Below, piece by piece: positions 37,201-42,100 of a stretch of DNA of 64,000 bases. The translations under genes and the position numbers were made by a program. Source of the DNA: Nipponacmea schrenckii (Eukaryota > Mollusca > Gastropoda > Lottiidae); contig JAUJPP010000006.1 in the NCBI GenBank assembly GCA_030562195.1, positions 2,790,001 through 2,854,000 on the forward strand, read 5' to 3'. The notes under the pieces were generated by a model, which did no database searches, was not told the DNA's origin, and worked only from the letters and a program-made list of their open reading frames with translations. Position 1 is the stretch's first letter; every line of letters begins with the position of its first letter.

Positions 37201-38949
37201 ATTAGAATGAACTTAGAGTAAACTTAGAATGAACTAAGAGTAAAATGAGAATAAACTGAGAGCAAACTGAGAGTAAACTGAGAAGGAATTAAGAGTAAAC
37301 TGAGAGTGAACTAAGAGTAAACTGAGAAGGAATTAAGAGTAAACTAAGAATGCACTTATAGTAAACTGAGAATGAACTAAGAGTAAACTGAGAATGAACT
37401 AATAGTGATCTGAGAATGAACTAAGAGTAAACTGAGAATGAACTAAGGGTGAACTGAGAATGAACTAAGAGTGAACTAAGAGTAAAATGAGAATGAACCA
37501 AGAGTAAACCGAGAATGAACTAAGGGTGAACTGAGAATGAATTAAGAGTAATCTAAGAATGAACTTATAGTAAACTGAGAATGAACTAAGAGTAAACTGA
37601 GAATGAACTAATAGTGATCTGAGAATGAACTAAGAGTAAACTGAGAATGAACTAAGAGTAAAATGAGAATGAACTAAGATTAAAATGAGAATGAACTTAG
37701 AGTAAACTGAGAATGAACTAAGAGTAAACTGAGAAAGAACTTAGAGTTAACTTGAGAATGAACCTAGAGTAAAATGAGAATGAACTTAGAGTAAACTGAG
37801 AAGGAATTAAGAGTAAACTGAGAATGAACTTAGAGTTAACTTGAGAATGAACCTAGAGTAAAATGAGAATGAATAAGAGTAAACTGGGAATGAATTAAGA
37901 GTAAACTGAGAATGAACTTAGAGTGAACTGAGAATAAATCAAGAGTAAACTTAGATATGTGGTCAGCATTCTTGGCATCTTAACGTAATATTTTGTCTGA
38001 ACCTAATTTGACAAAATAACTCTATATCAACTACTACTACATCCAGTCTATGTCTTACATTCAATTCCTGGTAGATCTCCCTTTTTTGAATGAACTTATA
38101 GTAAACTGAGAATGAACTAAGAGTGAGCTAAGAATGAACTAAGGGTGAACTGAGTATGAACTAGGAGCAAAATGAGAATGAACTAAAAGTAAACTGAGAA
38201 TGAACTTAGAGTAAACTGAGAATGAACTTAGAGTAAACTGAGAATGAACTAAGAGTAAACTGAGAAAGAACTCAGAGTAAACTGAGAATGATTAAGAGTA
38301 AACTGAGAATGAACTAAGAGTAAACTGAGAATGAACTAAGAGTAAACTGAGAATGAACTAAGAGTAAACTGAGAATGAACTAAGAGTAAACTGAGAATGA
38401 ACTAAGAGTAAACTGAGAATGAACTAAGAGTAAACTGAGAATGAACTAAGAGTAAACTGAGAATGAACTAAGAGTAAACTGAGAATGAACTAAGAGTAAA
38501 CTGAGAATGAACTAAGAGTAAACTAAGAATGAACTAAGAGTAAACTAAGAAGGAACTAAGAGTAAACTGAGAATGAACTTAGAGTAAACTAAGAATGAAC
38601 TAAGAGTAAACTGAGAATGAACTAAGAGTAAACTAAGAAGGAACTAAGAGTAAACTGAGAATGATTGTGAGTTCCGAATACCGTAATCTTTGTTTTTTGG
38701 AAGATCGTAAATTTGCGGGTCAAAAATCCCACCCCGGGGAAATGATTCTCGTGGCTGTCTGGCTTCCATTTGGTCATGTTGAGGTTCCGGAAGGGGATTA
38801 TTGAGATACTGTGTACTGTCCTGGTTCTGCACCATGACCCTTGTGTGACTTTCAGTAACATTTGGTGTCGGCAAGATTTCTTCTTCTGATAAATCATTTT
38901 GTTTGGAGACCTCAGAGCTTTGCTTGGGATGATGATAAAAAAAGGACAT
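2531..38949 (-). CDS. PARP14-like mono-ADP-ribosyltransferase (16 joined coding exons)
   Basis: Coding exons from 5' to 3': 38949-38682, 30557-30390, 29857-29591, 29334-29092, 28708-28391, 24737-24501, 24213-23977, 23461-23061, 20930-19667, 18445-18089, 17926-17730, 14876-14634, 6601-6208, 3896-3742, 3564-3381, 2799-2531. They total 5,202 nt, exactly 1,734 codons with the stop, and every junction is phase-consistent with AG/GT borders. Predicted order: disordered N-terminus (1-90), six RRMs (about 90-610), KH-like region (about 620-1090), shortened macro-like domain (about 1100-1240), KH-like modules (about 1255-1450), WWE (about 1455-1530), PARP catalytic domain (about 1540-1733). Human PARP14 is of similar length and order but has fewer RRMs and three macro domains. 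The family transfers single ADP-ribose units to proteins. In vertebrates it acts in the cytosol and nucleus in immune and stress responses; the role here is inferred. Exons hidden in the assembly gap cannot be excluded. Confidence 0.85.
3381..3564 (-). CDS. Exon 15: N-terminal part of PARP catalytic fold
   Basis: Encodes [17 protein letters not shown] and then [16 protein letters not shown], with the invariant histidine of the H-Y-x triad in WHGT, and FNRSYCGKN. Acceptor is ttatttacag, donor is aacg|gtgagtt. The alignment to PARP10/14/15 catalytic domains is clear over the whole exon. Confidence 0.95.
3742..3896 (-). CDS. Exon 14: linker and start of catalytic domain
   Basis: Encodes [20 protein letters not shown] and then [17 protein letters not shown], matching the LPxxW...L.P...EY..V..xF start of PARP14-class catalytic domains. 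Acceptor is ttgttctag, donor aag|gtatttg, ending in phase 0. It joins WWE exon 13 by completing a GAA codon. Confidence 0.9.
4040..6180. repeat. 38-bp minisatellite in intron 13
   Basis: About 2.1 kb of degenerate units built on gtcaacagtgattgtcaaca followed by gtaatttggtctataatt. Spacing is about 38 bp with many half-units and frequent variants (gtaaac, gttaac, aatgatt). It fills almost the whole intron between the WWE exon and the first catalytic exon. Confidence 0.92.
6208..6601 (-). CDS. Exon 13: KH-like segment plus WWE domain
   Basis: Phase-0 start after acceptor tttattcag, beginning [20 protein letters not shown], then [20 protein letters not shown], a KH-like unit as in PARP14. The second half, [20 protein letters not shown] through [16 protein letters not shown], is a WWE domain, a fold that binds iso-ADP-ribose in related proteins. 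Donor aaaag|gtaaatt. The first 40 or so residues are nearly identical to exon 12, showing recent duplication. Confidence 0.92.
6708..6769 (+). mobile_element. Helentron-like type-2 5' terminus
   Basis: 5' hairpin GCGTGGCAAAT (6,708-6,718) with inverted copy ATTTGACACGC (6,723-6,733), followed by ctttattttcgtta and poly-T. It lies directly after ttaattattatt, whose empty counterpart occurs near 16,545-16,565. The element is interrupted by another one at 6,770, so its body and 3' end cannot be assigned with certainty; the 3' terminus at 10,839 is a candidate partner. Confidence 0.6.
6770..7675 (+). mobile_element. Helentron/HINE-like element, type 2b
   Basis: About 0.9 kb. The 5' hairpin is GAGTGGCAAAT (6,770-6,780) with ATTTGCCACTC (6,793-6,803), then poly-T. 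The body carries several ACTTCCGGT copies. Near the 3' end TTTGCCACTC recurs (about 7,644-7,653), inverted relative to the 5' start, followed by a weak hairpin and CTAG at 7,672-7,675 and then T. No coding capacity; non-autonomous. Confidence 0.65.
7676..8620 (+). mobile_element. 5'-truncated Helentron-like copies
   Basis: Begins at poly-T after CTAG. It carries the same cgggaagct...gaaaatggta body as 6,835-7,390, including paired ACTTCCGGT motifs. A third partial copy of the internal segment (tttttatgcatcg...ccgatcgcttt) lies at 8,371-8,500. Boundaries are approximate. Confidence 0.5.
8621..9173. other. Unassigned, probably element interior
   Basis: No exon or terminus seen. It lies between Helentron-like repeats and Helentron protein relics and is probably internal to the same degraded element. 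Confidence 0.35.
9174..9389 (-). pseudogene. Helentron/Helitron protein relic (region before helicase)
   Basis: The minus-strand frame encodes [20 protein letters not shown] followed by [12 protein letters not shown]. This resembles the segment between the Rep and helicase parts of Helitron proteins, where an arginine-rich stretch is followed by RYxRFxxxxDPExYY. The frame stops soon after. It is opposite in orientation to the helicase relic at 9,838-10,640, implying an internal inversion. Confidence 0.45.
9538..9804 (-). pseudogene. Unidentified 88-residue open frame, possible Helentron relic
   Basis: An Asn/Asp/Ser-rich start ([20 protein letters not shown]) is followed by a helical stretch ([20 protein letters not shown]). 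Family not recognised. Its place between two Helentron protein relics suggests it belongs to the same element, but there is no domain evidence. Confidence 0.3.
9838..10640 (+). pseudogene. Helentron PIF1-type helicase relic
   Basis: Several frames together give [12 protein letters not shown], an open stretch at 10,061-10,429 with [20 protein letters not shown] and [12 protein letters not shown], then [11 protein letters not shown] and [18 protein letters not shown]. These match, in order, the C-terminal helicase motifs of Helitron PIF1 proteins (the VMLxxN.....GLxNGxxG block, the LAYAxTIHKxQG block and the motif VI AYVAxSR block). Stop codons and frameshifts break it. A Helentron-like 3' terminus lies 196 bp downstream on the same strand, as expected for an autonomous element's remains. 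Confidence 0.72.
10800..10839 (+). mobile_element. Helentron-like 3' terminus
   Basis: GGCCACGC (matching the inverted type-2 5' sequence) is followed by stem GCTGT (10,823-10,827), loop TC, stem ACAGC (10,830-10,834), then CTAG (10,836-10,839) and T. Hairpin plus CTAG plus T is the Helitron/Helentron 3' signature. Confidence 0.7.
10871..11680 (-). pseudogene. LINE copy A: ORF2 reverse transcriptase C-terminal part
   Basis: A 269-residue open frame covering the end of the palm, the thumb and the C-terminal region of a Jockey-like ORF2: [35 protein letters not shown], then a stretch ending near [12 protein letters not shown]. The preceding catalytic YVDD is lost to a deletion, so the product is not active. 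Confidence 0.85.
12620..12958 (-). pseudogene. LINE copy A: ORF2 endonuclease segment
   Basis: Encodes part of an AP-type endonuclease ending [17 protein letters not shown], the GDFNxHxxxW motif. The upstream part is frame-broken relative to copy B (34,568-34,849). Confidence 0.75.
13062..14041 (-). pseudogene. LINE copy A: ORF1 (gag-like) relic
   Basis: Pieces in different frames run from [20 protein letters not shown] (start about 14,038) through [20 protein letters not shown] and [18 protein letters not shown] to a C-terminal tail rich in Ser/Thr/Ala (13,062-13,469). The order matches the copy B ORF1. The zinc-knuckle segment has decayed. Confidence 0.75.
14436..14633. other. Intron sequence with a tRNA-like B-box remnant
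   Basis: The minus strand at 14,566-14,576 reads GGTTCGAAACC, a good RNA polymerase III B box, inside tgactctgagatcgct...cccgttcgaatctca (14,550-14,605). This looks like the tRNA-derived part of a SINE. No A box or complete tRNA could be found. Confidence 0.4.
14634..14876 (-). CDS. Exon 12: KH-like hybrid exon
   Basis: 81 codons, phase 0 at both ends. Acceptor ttttattcag, donor gatgtgcag|gtaaagt. The 5' half ([36 protein letters not shown]) is almost identical to the start of exon 13. The 3' half ([20 protein letters not shown] through TDVQ) matches the end of exon 11. It is therefore a duplicate joining the start of one module to the end of another. Because it is symmetrical it can be skipped or included without a frameshift. 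Confidence 0.85.
14899..16318 (-). mobile_element. Helentron/HINE-like type-2 element, complete, reversed
   Basis: On the minus strand the 5' hairpin is GCGTGGCAAAT...ATTTGTCACGC (16,294-16,318), followed by a long poly-T (16,230-16,274 as A) and a body with paired ACTTCCGGT and repeated TGACCTTGA motifs. TTGCCACGC recurs near the 3' end, then an AGCTGT/ACAGTT hairpin and CTAG (14,899-14,902). No coding capacity. The 3' terminus lies only 21 bp upstream of the exon 12 acceptor. Confidence 0.82.
16319..16570 (-). pseudogene. Decayed third copy of the exon 12/13 acceptor region
   Basis: The intron end at 16,466-16,560 (tcagATGGCAATAA preceded by gctgatactcaagctgaata) matches the intron end at 6,596-6,706 (tcagAAGGCAATAA). 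Beyond the acceptor, similarity to the exon is lost after a few codons. A 50-residue open frame remains ([20 protein letters not shown]...) with no recognised domain. It is probably a dead module left by exon duplication. Confidence 0.5.
16574..17590. repeat. 25-bp minisatellite, about 40 units
   Basis: Unit actttctaggagtaataattacagt with a few recurring variants (ttct for tact, caatt for taatt). It ends 140 bp downstream of the exon 11 donor, within intron 11. Confidence 0.94.
17730..17926 (-). CDS. Exon 11: linker to KH-like module
   Basis: Acceptor ttttattgtag, donor gtgcag|gtagatt; enters in phase 1 and leaves in phase 0. Encodes [35 protein letters not shown] and [20 protein letters not shown] ending KKITDVQ. 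The acidic, Ser-rich first half is probably a linker. The second half is shared with exon 12. Confidence 0.83.
18089..18445 (-). CDS. Exon 10: second half of macro-like domain
   Basis: Acceptor tttctttcag, donor ggaa|gtaagtc. Encodes [20 protein letters not shown] then [40 protein letters not shown] and [20 protein letters not shown]. The VAI.TGI.GLDP...A..M...I pattern is the C-terminal half of a macro domain (usually FPAIGTG.. then a helix). The middle of the fold is missing between this exon and exon 9. Confidence 0.8.
18486..19375 (+). mobile_element. Helentron-like type-1 element, 3'-truncated
   Basis: The 5' hairpin tacgtatttcgac...gtcgaaaacgta occurs twice in succession (about 18,487-18,520 and 18,539-18,575), each followed by attgnaatcgttcggatta. 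The body is the same as the copies at 39.9-43.2 kb and similarity stops near 19,370. No CTAG terminus. It fills most of the intron that splits the macro-like domain. Confidence 0.7.
19376..19664. other. Intron remainder, no exon supported
   Basis: On the minus strand a candidate acceptor (acactttcag) is followed by a short open stretch ([17 protein letters not shown]) but there is no matching donor and no macro-domain similarity, so it is not annotated as an exon. Confidence 0.4.
19667..20930 (-). CDS. Exon 9: KH-like modules and start of macro-like domain
   Basis: A large 421-codon exon with acceptor ctatatttcag and donor agag|gtaagat. Repeated KH-like units include [40 protein letters not shown] and [20 protein letters not shown], each with the pattern expected of PARP14 KH modules (V.......I.I.G...(D/E)(V/I)..A). 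It ends with the first strands of a macro domain: [20 protein letters not shown] then [13 protein letters not shown]. The usual VNAAN motif is replaced by VYVIDG, so ADP-ribose binding is doubtful. Confidence 0.87.
20931..21086. other. Intron 8, start
   Basis: Short intronic stretch before the inverted-repeat element. No signal seen. Confidence 0.4.
21087..21538. mobile_element. MITE-like element with imperfect terminal inverted repeats
   Basis: About 450 bp and clearly richer in G+C and CpG than its surroundings. The left end has GTTTATAC (21,091) and then GGCGAACGCGA after four bases. The right end, read on the other strand from 21,534, has GTTTATAC, four bases, and GGCGAACGCGA at the same offset. 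No coding potential; family not identified. Confidence 0.6.
21539..22135. other. Intron 8, unassigned
   Basis: AT-rich intronic sequence with nothing recognisable, apart from a short direct repeat near 21,765-21,800 (ttccagtgctttggtttc / ttccagtgg). Confidence 0.4.
22136..22760. repeat. Three imperfect direct repeats of about 240 bp
   Basis: The block ttgaaatttag...tttttatatctcgaaaac followed by ttgatccgatggtttt and ...acagtatagattcatat occurs at about 22,140-22,350, 22,400-22,600 and, reduced, 22,610-22,760. Each carries gccgccatcttgaattg and gcctaaggctctgaggatt. It looks like part of a dispersed element; family unknown. Confidence 0.6.
22761..23060. other. Intron 8, end
   Basis: AT-rich, no feature seen. 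Confidence 0.4.
23061..23461 (-). CDS. Exon 8: end of RRM6 and first KH-like region
   Basis: Acceptor tatttttcag (phase 1), donor tctcag|gtaaaaa (phase 0). It begins [20 protein letters not shown], the second helix and last strand of RRM6, then a proline-rich linker ([13 protein letters not shown]) and a KH-like region ([37 protein letters not shown]) as in the PARP14 N-terminal half. Confidence 0.85.
23725..23935. repeat. Possible dispersed-repeat (SINE-like) fragment
   Basis: Intronic stretch of higher G+C with gagttatacgtcctac, gaggacgggcgcaatcg and gcctgtcgcacacggagcc. A related phrase (gttttacgtcctac) occurs at about 400. Not identified as a family; boundaries uncertain. Confidence 0.3.
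23977..24213 (-). CDS. Exon 7: end of RRM5, start of RRM6
   Basis: Encodes [20 protein letters not shown], then the RRM6 first strand [40 protein letters not shown] and [12 protein letters not shown] (RNP1-like strand). Donor gaag|gtactc, phase 1. An acceptor eleven codons upstream (tttattcaag before ATCCAAATC) would keep the same frame; the tatttcag acceptor is preferred because it places the phase-1 junction as in the other RRM exons. Confidence 0.8.
24501..24737 (-). CDS. Exon 6: end of RRM4, start of RRM5
   Basis: Acceptor tttttcag, then [20 protein letters not shown] (end of RRM4) and [40 protein letters not shown] (first part of RRM5). Donor tatg|gtacgg, a weak but phase-correct site. 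The open frame runs on upstream through the 15-bp repeat, but that part is intron. Confidence 0.8.
24766..28324. repeat. 15-bp minisatellite, about 237 units, in intron 5
   Basis: Units of aacagtatgtataat with recurring variants (gtgtaat, tattattac, ataacaac, aataat). Higher-order copies are visible: 25,021-25,580 reappears 600 bp later, and the block starting at 26,221 reappears 780 bp later at 27,001. Because 15 is a multiple of three and no unit contains a stop in several frames, both strands stay open for more than 3.5 kb. The array sits between an acceptor at 24,738-24,739 and a donor at 28,389-28,390 and is not coding. Confidence 0.95.
28391..28708 (-). CDS. Exon 5: end of RRM3, start of RRM4
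   Basis: Acceptor atttattacag, donor aaag|gtaatgc. Encodes [20 protein letters not shown] (end of RRM3), a linker, then [35 protein letters not shown] and [15 protein letters not shown] (RRM4 with RNP1-like strand). Confidence 0.87.
28709..29091. other. Intron 4, no feature seen
   Basis: 383 bp of ordinary intronic sequence between phase-1 splice sites. Nothing else supported. Confidence 0.6.
29092..29334 (-). CDS. Exon 4: end of RRM2, start of RRM3
   Basis: Acceptor cttattttgaag, donor gaag|gtaagca. Encodes [20 protein letters not shown] (end of RRM2), then [40 protein letters not shown] and [11 protein letters not shown] (RRM3). Confidence 0.9.
29591..29857 (-). CDS. Exon 3: end of RRM1, start of RRM2
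   Basis: Acceptor attaatacag, donor gaag|gtaagat. Encodes [20 protein letters not shown] (end of RRM1), then [37 protein letters not shown] and [12 protein letters not shown] (RRM2). RRM2, RRM3 and RRM6 share the YFE(S/N)K(..)SGG segment, showing descent from one module. Confidence 0.9.
29858..30389. other. Intron 2, no feature seen
   Basis: AT-rich intronic sequence. No repeat array or element terminus recognised. Confidence 0.5.
30390..30557 (-). CDS. Exon 2: start of RRM1
   Basis: Acceptor tttgttttag, donor gaag|gtaattt. Encodes [20 protein letters not shown] then [15 protein letters not shown] and [14 protein letters not shown]: first RRM strand, helix and RNP1-like strand. It enters in phase 1, so it can follow either exon 38,986-38,682 or the exon at 50,278-50,542. 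Confidence 0.88.
30604..31432. repeat. 22-bp minisatellite, segment 1
   Basis: Unit gtaaactgagaatgaactaaga with variants (gtgaac, gtaaaatgag, attaag). It lies in intron 1 and is interrupted at 31,432 by a Penelope-like fragment. Confidence 0.93.
31453..32076 (-). pseudogene. Penelope-like element: RT linker and GIY-YIG endonuclease relic
   Basis: In one minus-strand frame, broken only by two stop codons: [20 protein letters not shown], then a Cys-rich stretch ([11 protein letters not shown]), [10 protein letters not shown], stop, [19 protein letters not shown], stop, then [29 protein letters not shown] and a terminal stop. This is the linker, zinc-like cysteines and GIY-YIG domain of Penelope-like retroelements, with the IY...QYxGET core, the following arginine and the glutamate all present. 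The reverse transcriptase upstream is lost (5' truncation). Confidence 0.82.
32078..32287 (+). mobile_element. Penelope-like pseudo-LTR block, inverted relative to the ORF
   Basis: Plus-strand segment joined to the 5'-truncated Penelope ORF fragment in opposite orientation. It contains a TATA-like TATAAAT (32,169-32,175) and a hammerhead ribozyme (32,204-32,241). Inverted partial terminal blocks next to truncated copies are known for Penelope elements. It is bounded on the right by the 22-bp satellite. Confidence 0.65.
32204..32241 (+). ncRNA. Hammerhead ribozyme (Penelope-like type)
   Basis: Stem I 5' strand CTCC (32,204-32,207), core CTGAAGA (32,208-32,214), stem II GTAC (32,215-32,218) with loop AAATT and GTAC (32,224-32,227), core GAAA (32,228-32,231), a minimal stem III formed by A-C and G-T around a GC loop (32,231-32,236), cleavage nucleotide C at 32,237, then stem I 3' strand GGAG (32,238-32,241). 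All universally conserved core bases are present. The very short stem III is what has been described for hammerheads of Penelope-like elements. Predicted self-cleavage is after 32,237. Confidence 0.82.
32289..32597. repeat. 22-bp minisatellite, segment 2, with inversion point
   Basis: Direct units up to about 32,442, then the same units in inverted orientation from 32,446. The centre is a perfect palindrome with 42-bp arms (32,401-32,442 and 32,446-32,487) and a 3-base spacer. It ends at the truncated 3' side of LINE copy B. Confidence 0.9.
32646..33345 (-). pseudogene. LINE copy B: reverse transcriptase motifs
   Basis: Two overlapping frames. 33,345-32,956 carries [20 protein letters not shown], motif [13 protein letters not shown] and [15 protein letters not shown]. 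The following frame carries motif C YVDD (32,934-32,945) and [20 protein letters not shown]. The first motif A aspartate of the usual DLEKAYD is tyrosine (TAT, 33,208-33,210). The same change is seen in copy A. Confidence 0.85.
33522..33992 (-). pseudogene. LINE copy B: ORF2 middle and start of RT
   Basis: Encodes [20 protein letters not shown] and [12 protein letters not shown], the linker between endonuclease and RT, and ends with the first RT block [15 protein letters not shown]. Confidence 0.82.
34181..34849 (-). pseudogene. LINE copy B: AP endonuclease domain
   Basis: Two frames. One has [20 protein letters not shown] and [11 protein letters not shown] through [16 protein letters not shown]. 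The other has [20 protein letters not shown] then [11 protein letters not shown] and HSDHYPVIL, the catalytic SDH motif near the end of the domain. A frameshift lies between the two pieces. Confidence 0.83.
35457..36137 (-). pseudogene. LINE copy B: ORF1 with CCHC zinc knuckles
   Basis: Starts MATL followed by a proline run encoded by an 18-base G tract (36,113-36,130), then [39 protein letters not shown] and, in the next frame, [20 protein letters not shown] and cysteine knuckles [14 protein letters not shown] and [14 protein letters not shown]. This is a nucleic-acid-binding gag-like ORF1 of the Jockey type. Frameshifts at about 35,800 and 36,020 break it. Confidence 0.85.
36284..37953. repeat. 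22-bp minisatellite, segment 3
   Basis: About 75 units of the same family as segment 1, in the same orientation, with higher-order copies (the cluster agagcaaactgagagtaaac at 36,962-36,990 recurs near 37,257-37,280). Confidence 0.93.
37954..38088. other. Unique spacer inside the satellite
   Basis: About 135 bp of non-repetitive sequence (gatatgtggtcagcattc...) between satellite blocks. No gene signal. Confidence 0.5.
38089..38665. repeat. 22-bp minisatellite, segment 4
   Basis: The most homogeneous block of the family, with at least ten consecutive near-identical units at 38,296-38,520. It abuts the donor of exon 1 (38,681-38,680). Confidence 0.93.
38682..38949 (-). CDS. Exon 1 (coding part): disordered N-terminus
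   Basis: Starts [20 protein letters not shown] and continues with an acidic, Pro/Gln/Asn-rich stretch to LPKNKDY. No domain; predicted disordered. The ATG at 38,949 is the first in frame after upstream stops. An acceptor (ttttcttttcag, exon from 38,986) indicates an upstream non-coding exon. The donor tacg|gtattc is weak but keeps phase 1 into RRM1. Only 15 bp separate the donor from the satellite. Confidence 0.6.
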
Positions 38950-38989
38950 GTTCAAATCTGACCATTATTCAAGCTTTTAAACCAATCTG

Positions 38990-39402
38990 AAAAGAAAACA
39001 TTAAAAGATTATCAAATAAACTGGTATTGAATGACAGAGATTCTCTTACGTGTTTTTCTTGATATAAAAATATCACCACAAGTCAATATATAGAGAATCT
39101 CTTACCAGTCGTTCTTGATATCAAAAATATAACCACAAGTCAATATATAGAGAATCTCTTACAAGCCTTTCTTGATATAAAAATTATCATTACAAGTCGA
39201 TAACAAAGCAAAACCCGACGAAAGTTTTATGTTTGATATCAAGAAAGACGAGTTTGAAATTTTATTTATCACTCAATATCACAGTTAGTTAATATTGTTA
39301 TAAATTGTAATGAAATATTTTAAGCCTTATCCCCAAGGAGATATAGTGCAGTAGATAACACTTTTTATCATACAAGTGATATCTACTGTAGAATACCTTA
39401 TT
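38990..39402. repeat. 57-bp triple repeat and flanking intron
   Basis: Three tandem units of about 57 bp (gagaatctcttaccagtcgt, tcttgatatcaaaaatata, ccacaagtcaatatata) at about 39,035-39,215, followed by unique AT-rich sequence up to the assembly gap. Confidence 0.7.
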
Positions 39403-39902
39403 NNNNNNNNNNNNNNNNNNNNNNNNNNNNNNNNNNNNNNNNNNNNNNNNNNNNNNNNNNNNNNNNNNNNNNNNNNNNNNNNNNNNNNNNNNNNNNNNNN
39501 NNNNNNNNNNNNNNNNNNNNNNNNNNNNNNNNNNNNNNNNNNNNNNNNNNNNNNNNNNNNNNNNNNNNNNNNNNNNNNNNNNNNNNNNNNNNNNNNNNNN
39601 NNNNNNNNNNNNNNNNNNNNNNNNNNNNNNNNNNNNNNNNNNNNNNNNNNNNNNNNNNNNNNNNNNNNNNNNNNNNNNNNNNNNNNNNNNNNNNNNNNNN
39701 NNNNNNNNNNNNNNNNNNNNNNNNNNNNNNNNNNNNNNNNNNNNNNNNNNNNNNNNNNNNNNNNNNNNNNNNNNNNNNNNNNNNNNNNNNNNNNNNNNNN
39801 NNNNNNNNNNNNNNNNNNNNNNNNNNNNNNNNNNNNNNNNNNNNNNNNNNNNNNNNNNNNNNNNNNNNNNNNNNNNNNNNNNNNNNNNNNNNNNNNNNNN
39901 NN
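39403..39902. other. Assembly gap (500 Ns)
   Basis: Exactly 500 undetermined bases, probably a nominal gap size. The sequence on its right starts inside a Helentron-like type-1 element at a position corresponding to 41,047, so at least the first 90 bp of that element and possibly more tandem copies are missing. Confidence 0.95.
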
Positions 39903-40955
39903 CAGACAAACTGGTAAAAGGTGCAGAAATTCTAAATCTACAGTTGATCTTAGAATGATTTCTATTATCAAATAAAACAAAACCGGAAGTTCTATCTCTG
40001 ACAGGAAGTGAGAACCGGAAGTTCAGGTTTTTTTGCTTTAGCAAGTTTATTTTCAGTTCGTTTTTGACCGGATTTTCAGATTTGAAAACTTCAATGTATT
40101 TGTCAACTAACAATTATAGGTTTTATGCAATTAGGTTAAATATTTTACCCACGATTTGCAATTCAATATTCAAGGGTCATCGGCAAAAATTTCAGACCGT
40201 GATTTCTCCTTTAATATAAATGGTAAAATTTTGAAACTTTACCAGTTGATAGGCGATATGTTTATAATTTTTGAAAAAATGTGAAAAAAAAAATTCACTT
40301 CCGGTTTAGCCTCAAATGACGTAATTACGTAACTTCCGGTCTATAACTGCTAGGTGAAAAGTGAAAACTGTTTTATAAATAACTTGTCAATAGTAATTGA
40401 TTTGACCTAAATAATTAGGTCGAGCTGCCATATCGGCCGCCATTTTGAATTTTTGTTACAATTCTTAAATCCGAAATTCAGACACTACTGATAGACCGAT
40501 TTTGATGAAATTTAGCACATAGATACAATGGATCATTATCTACCTTTTCTTGGAGACCGATTTTCAAATTTCGTATTTTCATTCGAATTATTTAAATTTC
40601 GATTTTTTCAAAATTAGGTCACTTTAACGGCTACGGAAGGTGTGACCCACTTAATCTATGACCTTGAAAATTAGGTCAAATAATATTCAATATATTGTCT
40701 ACGAGTAGATATTTTTTAATTTGGCTTACTTAAAAAATTCATAGAGATAAGTGTACTTAAATACAGCAAAAATTGATAATTTTCATATTTTCGCCATCAT
40801 TAACCGTTACGGAAGGTGTGACCTAATTATTTTATGACTTTGAAAACTAGGTCAAATGATATTCAATATATTGTCTAGATGTAGGTTATTGCAAATTTAG
40901 CCTACATAATATTTTAAGGCTCTCGAAATACATTCATAATTGTAAGCAATTCTAG
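39903..40955 (+). mobile_element. Helentron-like type-1 element, copy 1 (5' end in gap)
   Basis: The body matches copy 2 closely. The 3' end has CGAAATACATTC, hairpin AATTG-taag-CAATT, and CTAG at 40,952-40,955, followed directly by TT and copy 2. Non-coding, with four ACCGGAAGT/ACTTCCGGT sites. Confidence 0.85.
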
Positions 40956-42100
40956 TTACGTATTTCGACTTTGGCGAAAACGTATTGTAATCGTTCGGAT
41001 TATTTTTTTTTTTTTTTTTTTTTTTTTGTAATTCTTGGATGAGTTTGCAGACAAACTGGTAAAAGGTGCAGAAATTCTAAATCTACAGTTGATCTTAGAA
41101 TGATTTCTATTATCAAATAAAACAAAACCGGAAGTTCTATCTCTGACAGGAAGTGAGAACCGGAAGTTCAGGTTTTTTTGCTTTAGCAAGTTCATTTTCA
41201 GTTCGATTTTGACCGAATTTTCAGATTTGAAAACTTCAATGTATTTGTCAACTAACAATTATAGGTTTTATGCAATTAGGTTAAATATTTTACCCACGAT
41301 TTGCAATTCAATATTCAAGGGTCATCAGCAAAAATTTCAGACCGTGATTTCTCCTTTAATATAAATGGTAAAATTTTGAAACTTTACCAGTTGATAGGCG
41401 ATATGTTTATAATTTTTGAAAAAATCTGAAAAAAAAATTCCACTTCCGGTTTAGCCTCAAATGACGTAATTACGTAACTTCCGGTCTATAACTGCTAGGT
41501 GAAAAGTGAAAACTATTTTATAAATAACTTGTCAATAGTAATTGATTTGACCTAAATAATTAGGTCAAGCTGCCATATCGGCCGCCATTTTGAATTTTCG
41601 TTACAATTCTTAAATCCGAAATTCAGACACTACTGATAGACCGATTTTGATGAAATTTAGCACATAGATACAATGGATCATTATCTACCTTTTCTTGGAG
41701 ACCGATTTTCAAATTTCGTATTTTCTTTCGAATTATTTAAATTTCGATTTTTTCAAAATTAGGTCACTTTAACGGGTACGGAAGGTGTGACCCACTTAAT
41801 CTATGACCTTGAAAATTAGGTCAAATAATATTCAATATATTGTCTACGAGTAGATATTTTTTAATTTGGCTTACTTAAAAAATTCATAGAGATAAGTGTA
41901 CTTAAATACAGCAAAAATTGATAATTTTCATATTTTCGCCATCATTAACCGTTACGGAAGGTGTGACCTAATTATTTTATGACTTTGAAAAGTAGGTCAA
42001 ATGATATTCAATATATTGTCTAGATGTAGGTTATTGCAAATTTAGCCTACATAATATTTTAAGGCTCTCGAAATACATTCATAATTGTAAGCAATTCTAG
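40956..42100 (+). mobile_element. Helentron-like type-1 element, copy 2
   Basis: 1,145 bp. The 5' hairpin acgtatttcg...cgaaaacgt starts at 40,958 and is followed by attgtaatcgttcggatta and poly-T. The 3' end has CGAAATACATTC, AATTG-taag-CAATT hairpin and CTAG at 42,097-42,100. It abuts copies 1 and 3 with only TT between CTAG and the next hairpin. Confidence 0.88.

Noticed and set aside
30604..38665. Regular repeats that might suggest a CRISPR array
   Set aside because: The genome is eukaryotic and the units are head-to-tail without unique spacers, so they are minisatellites.
39298..40113. Open frames spanning the run of Ns
   Set aside because: Undetermined bases carry no stops. The flanking sequence is a Helentron-like repeat.
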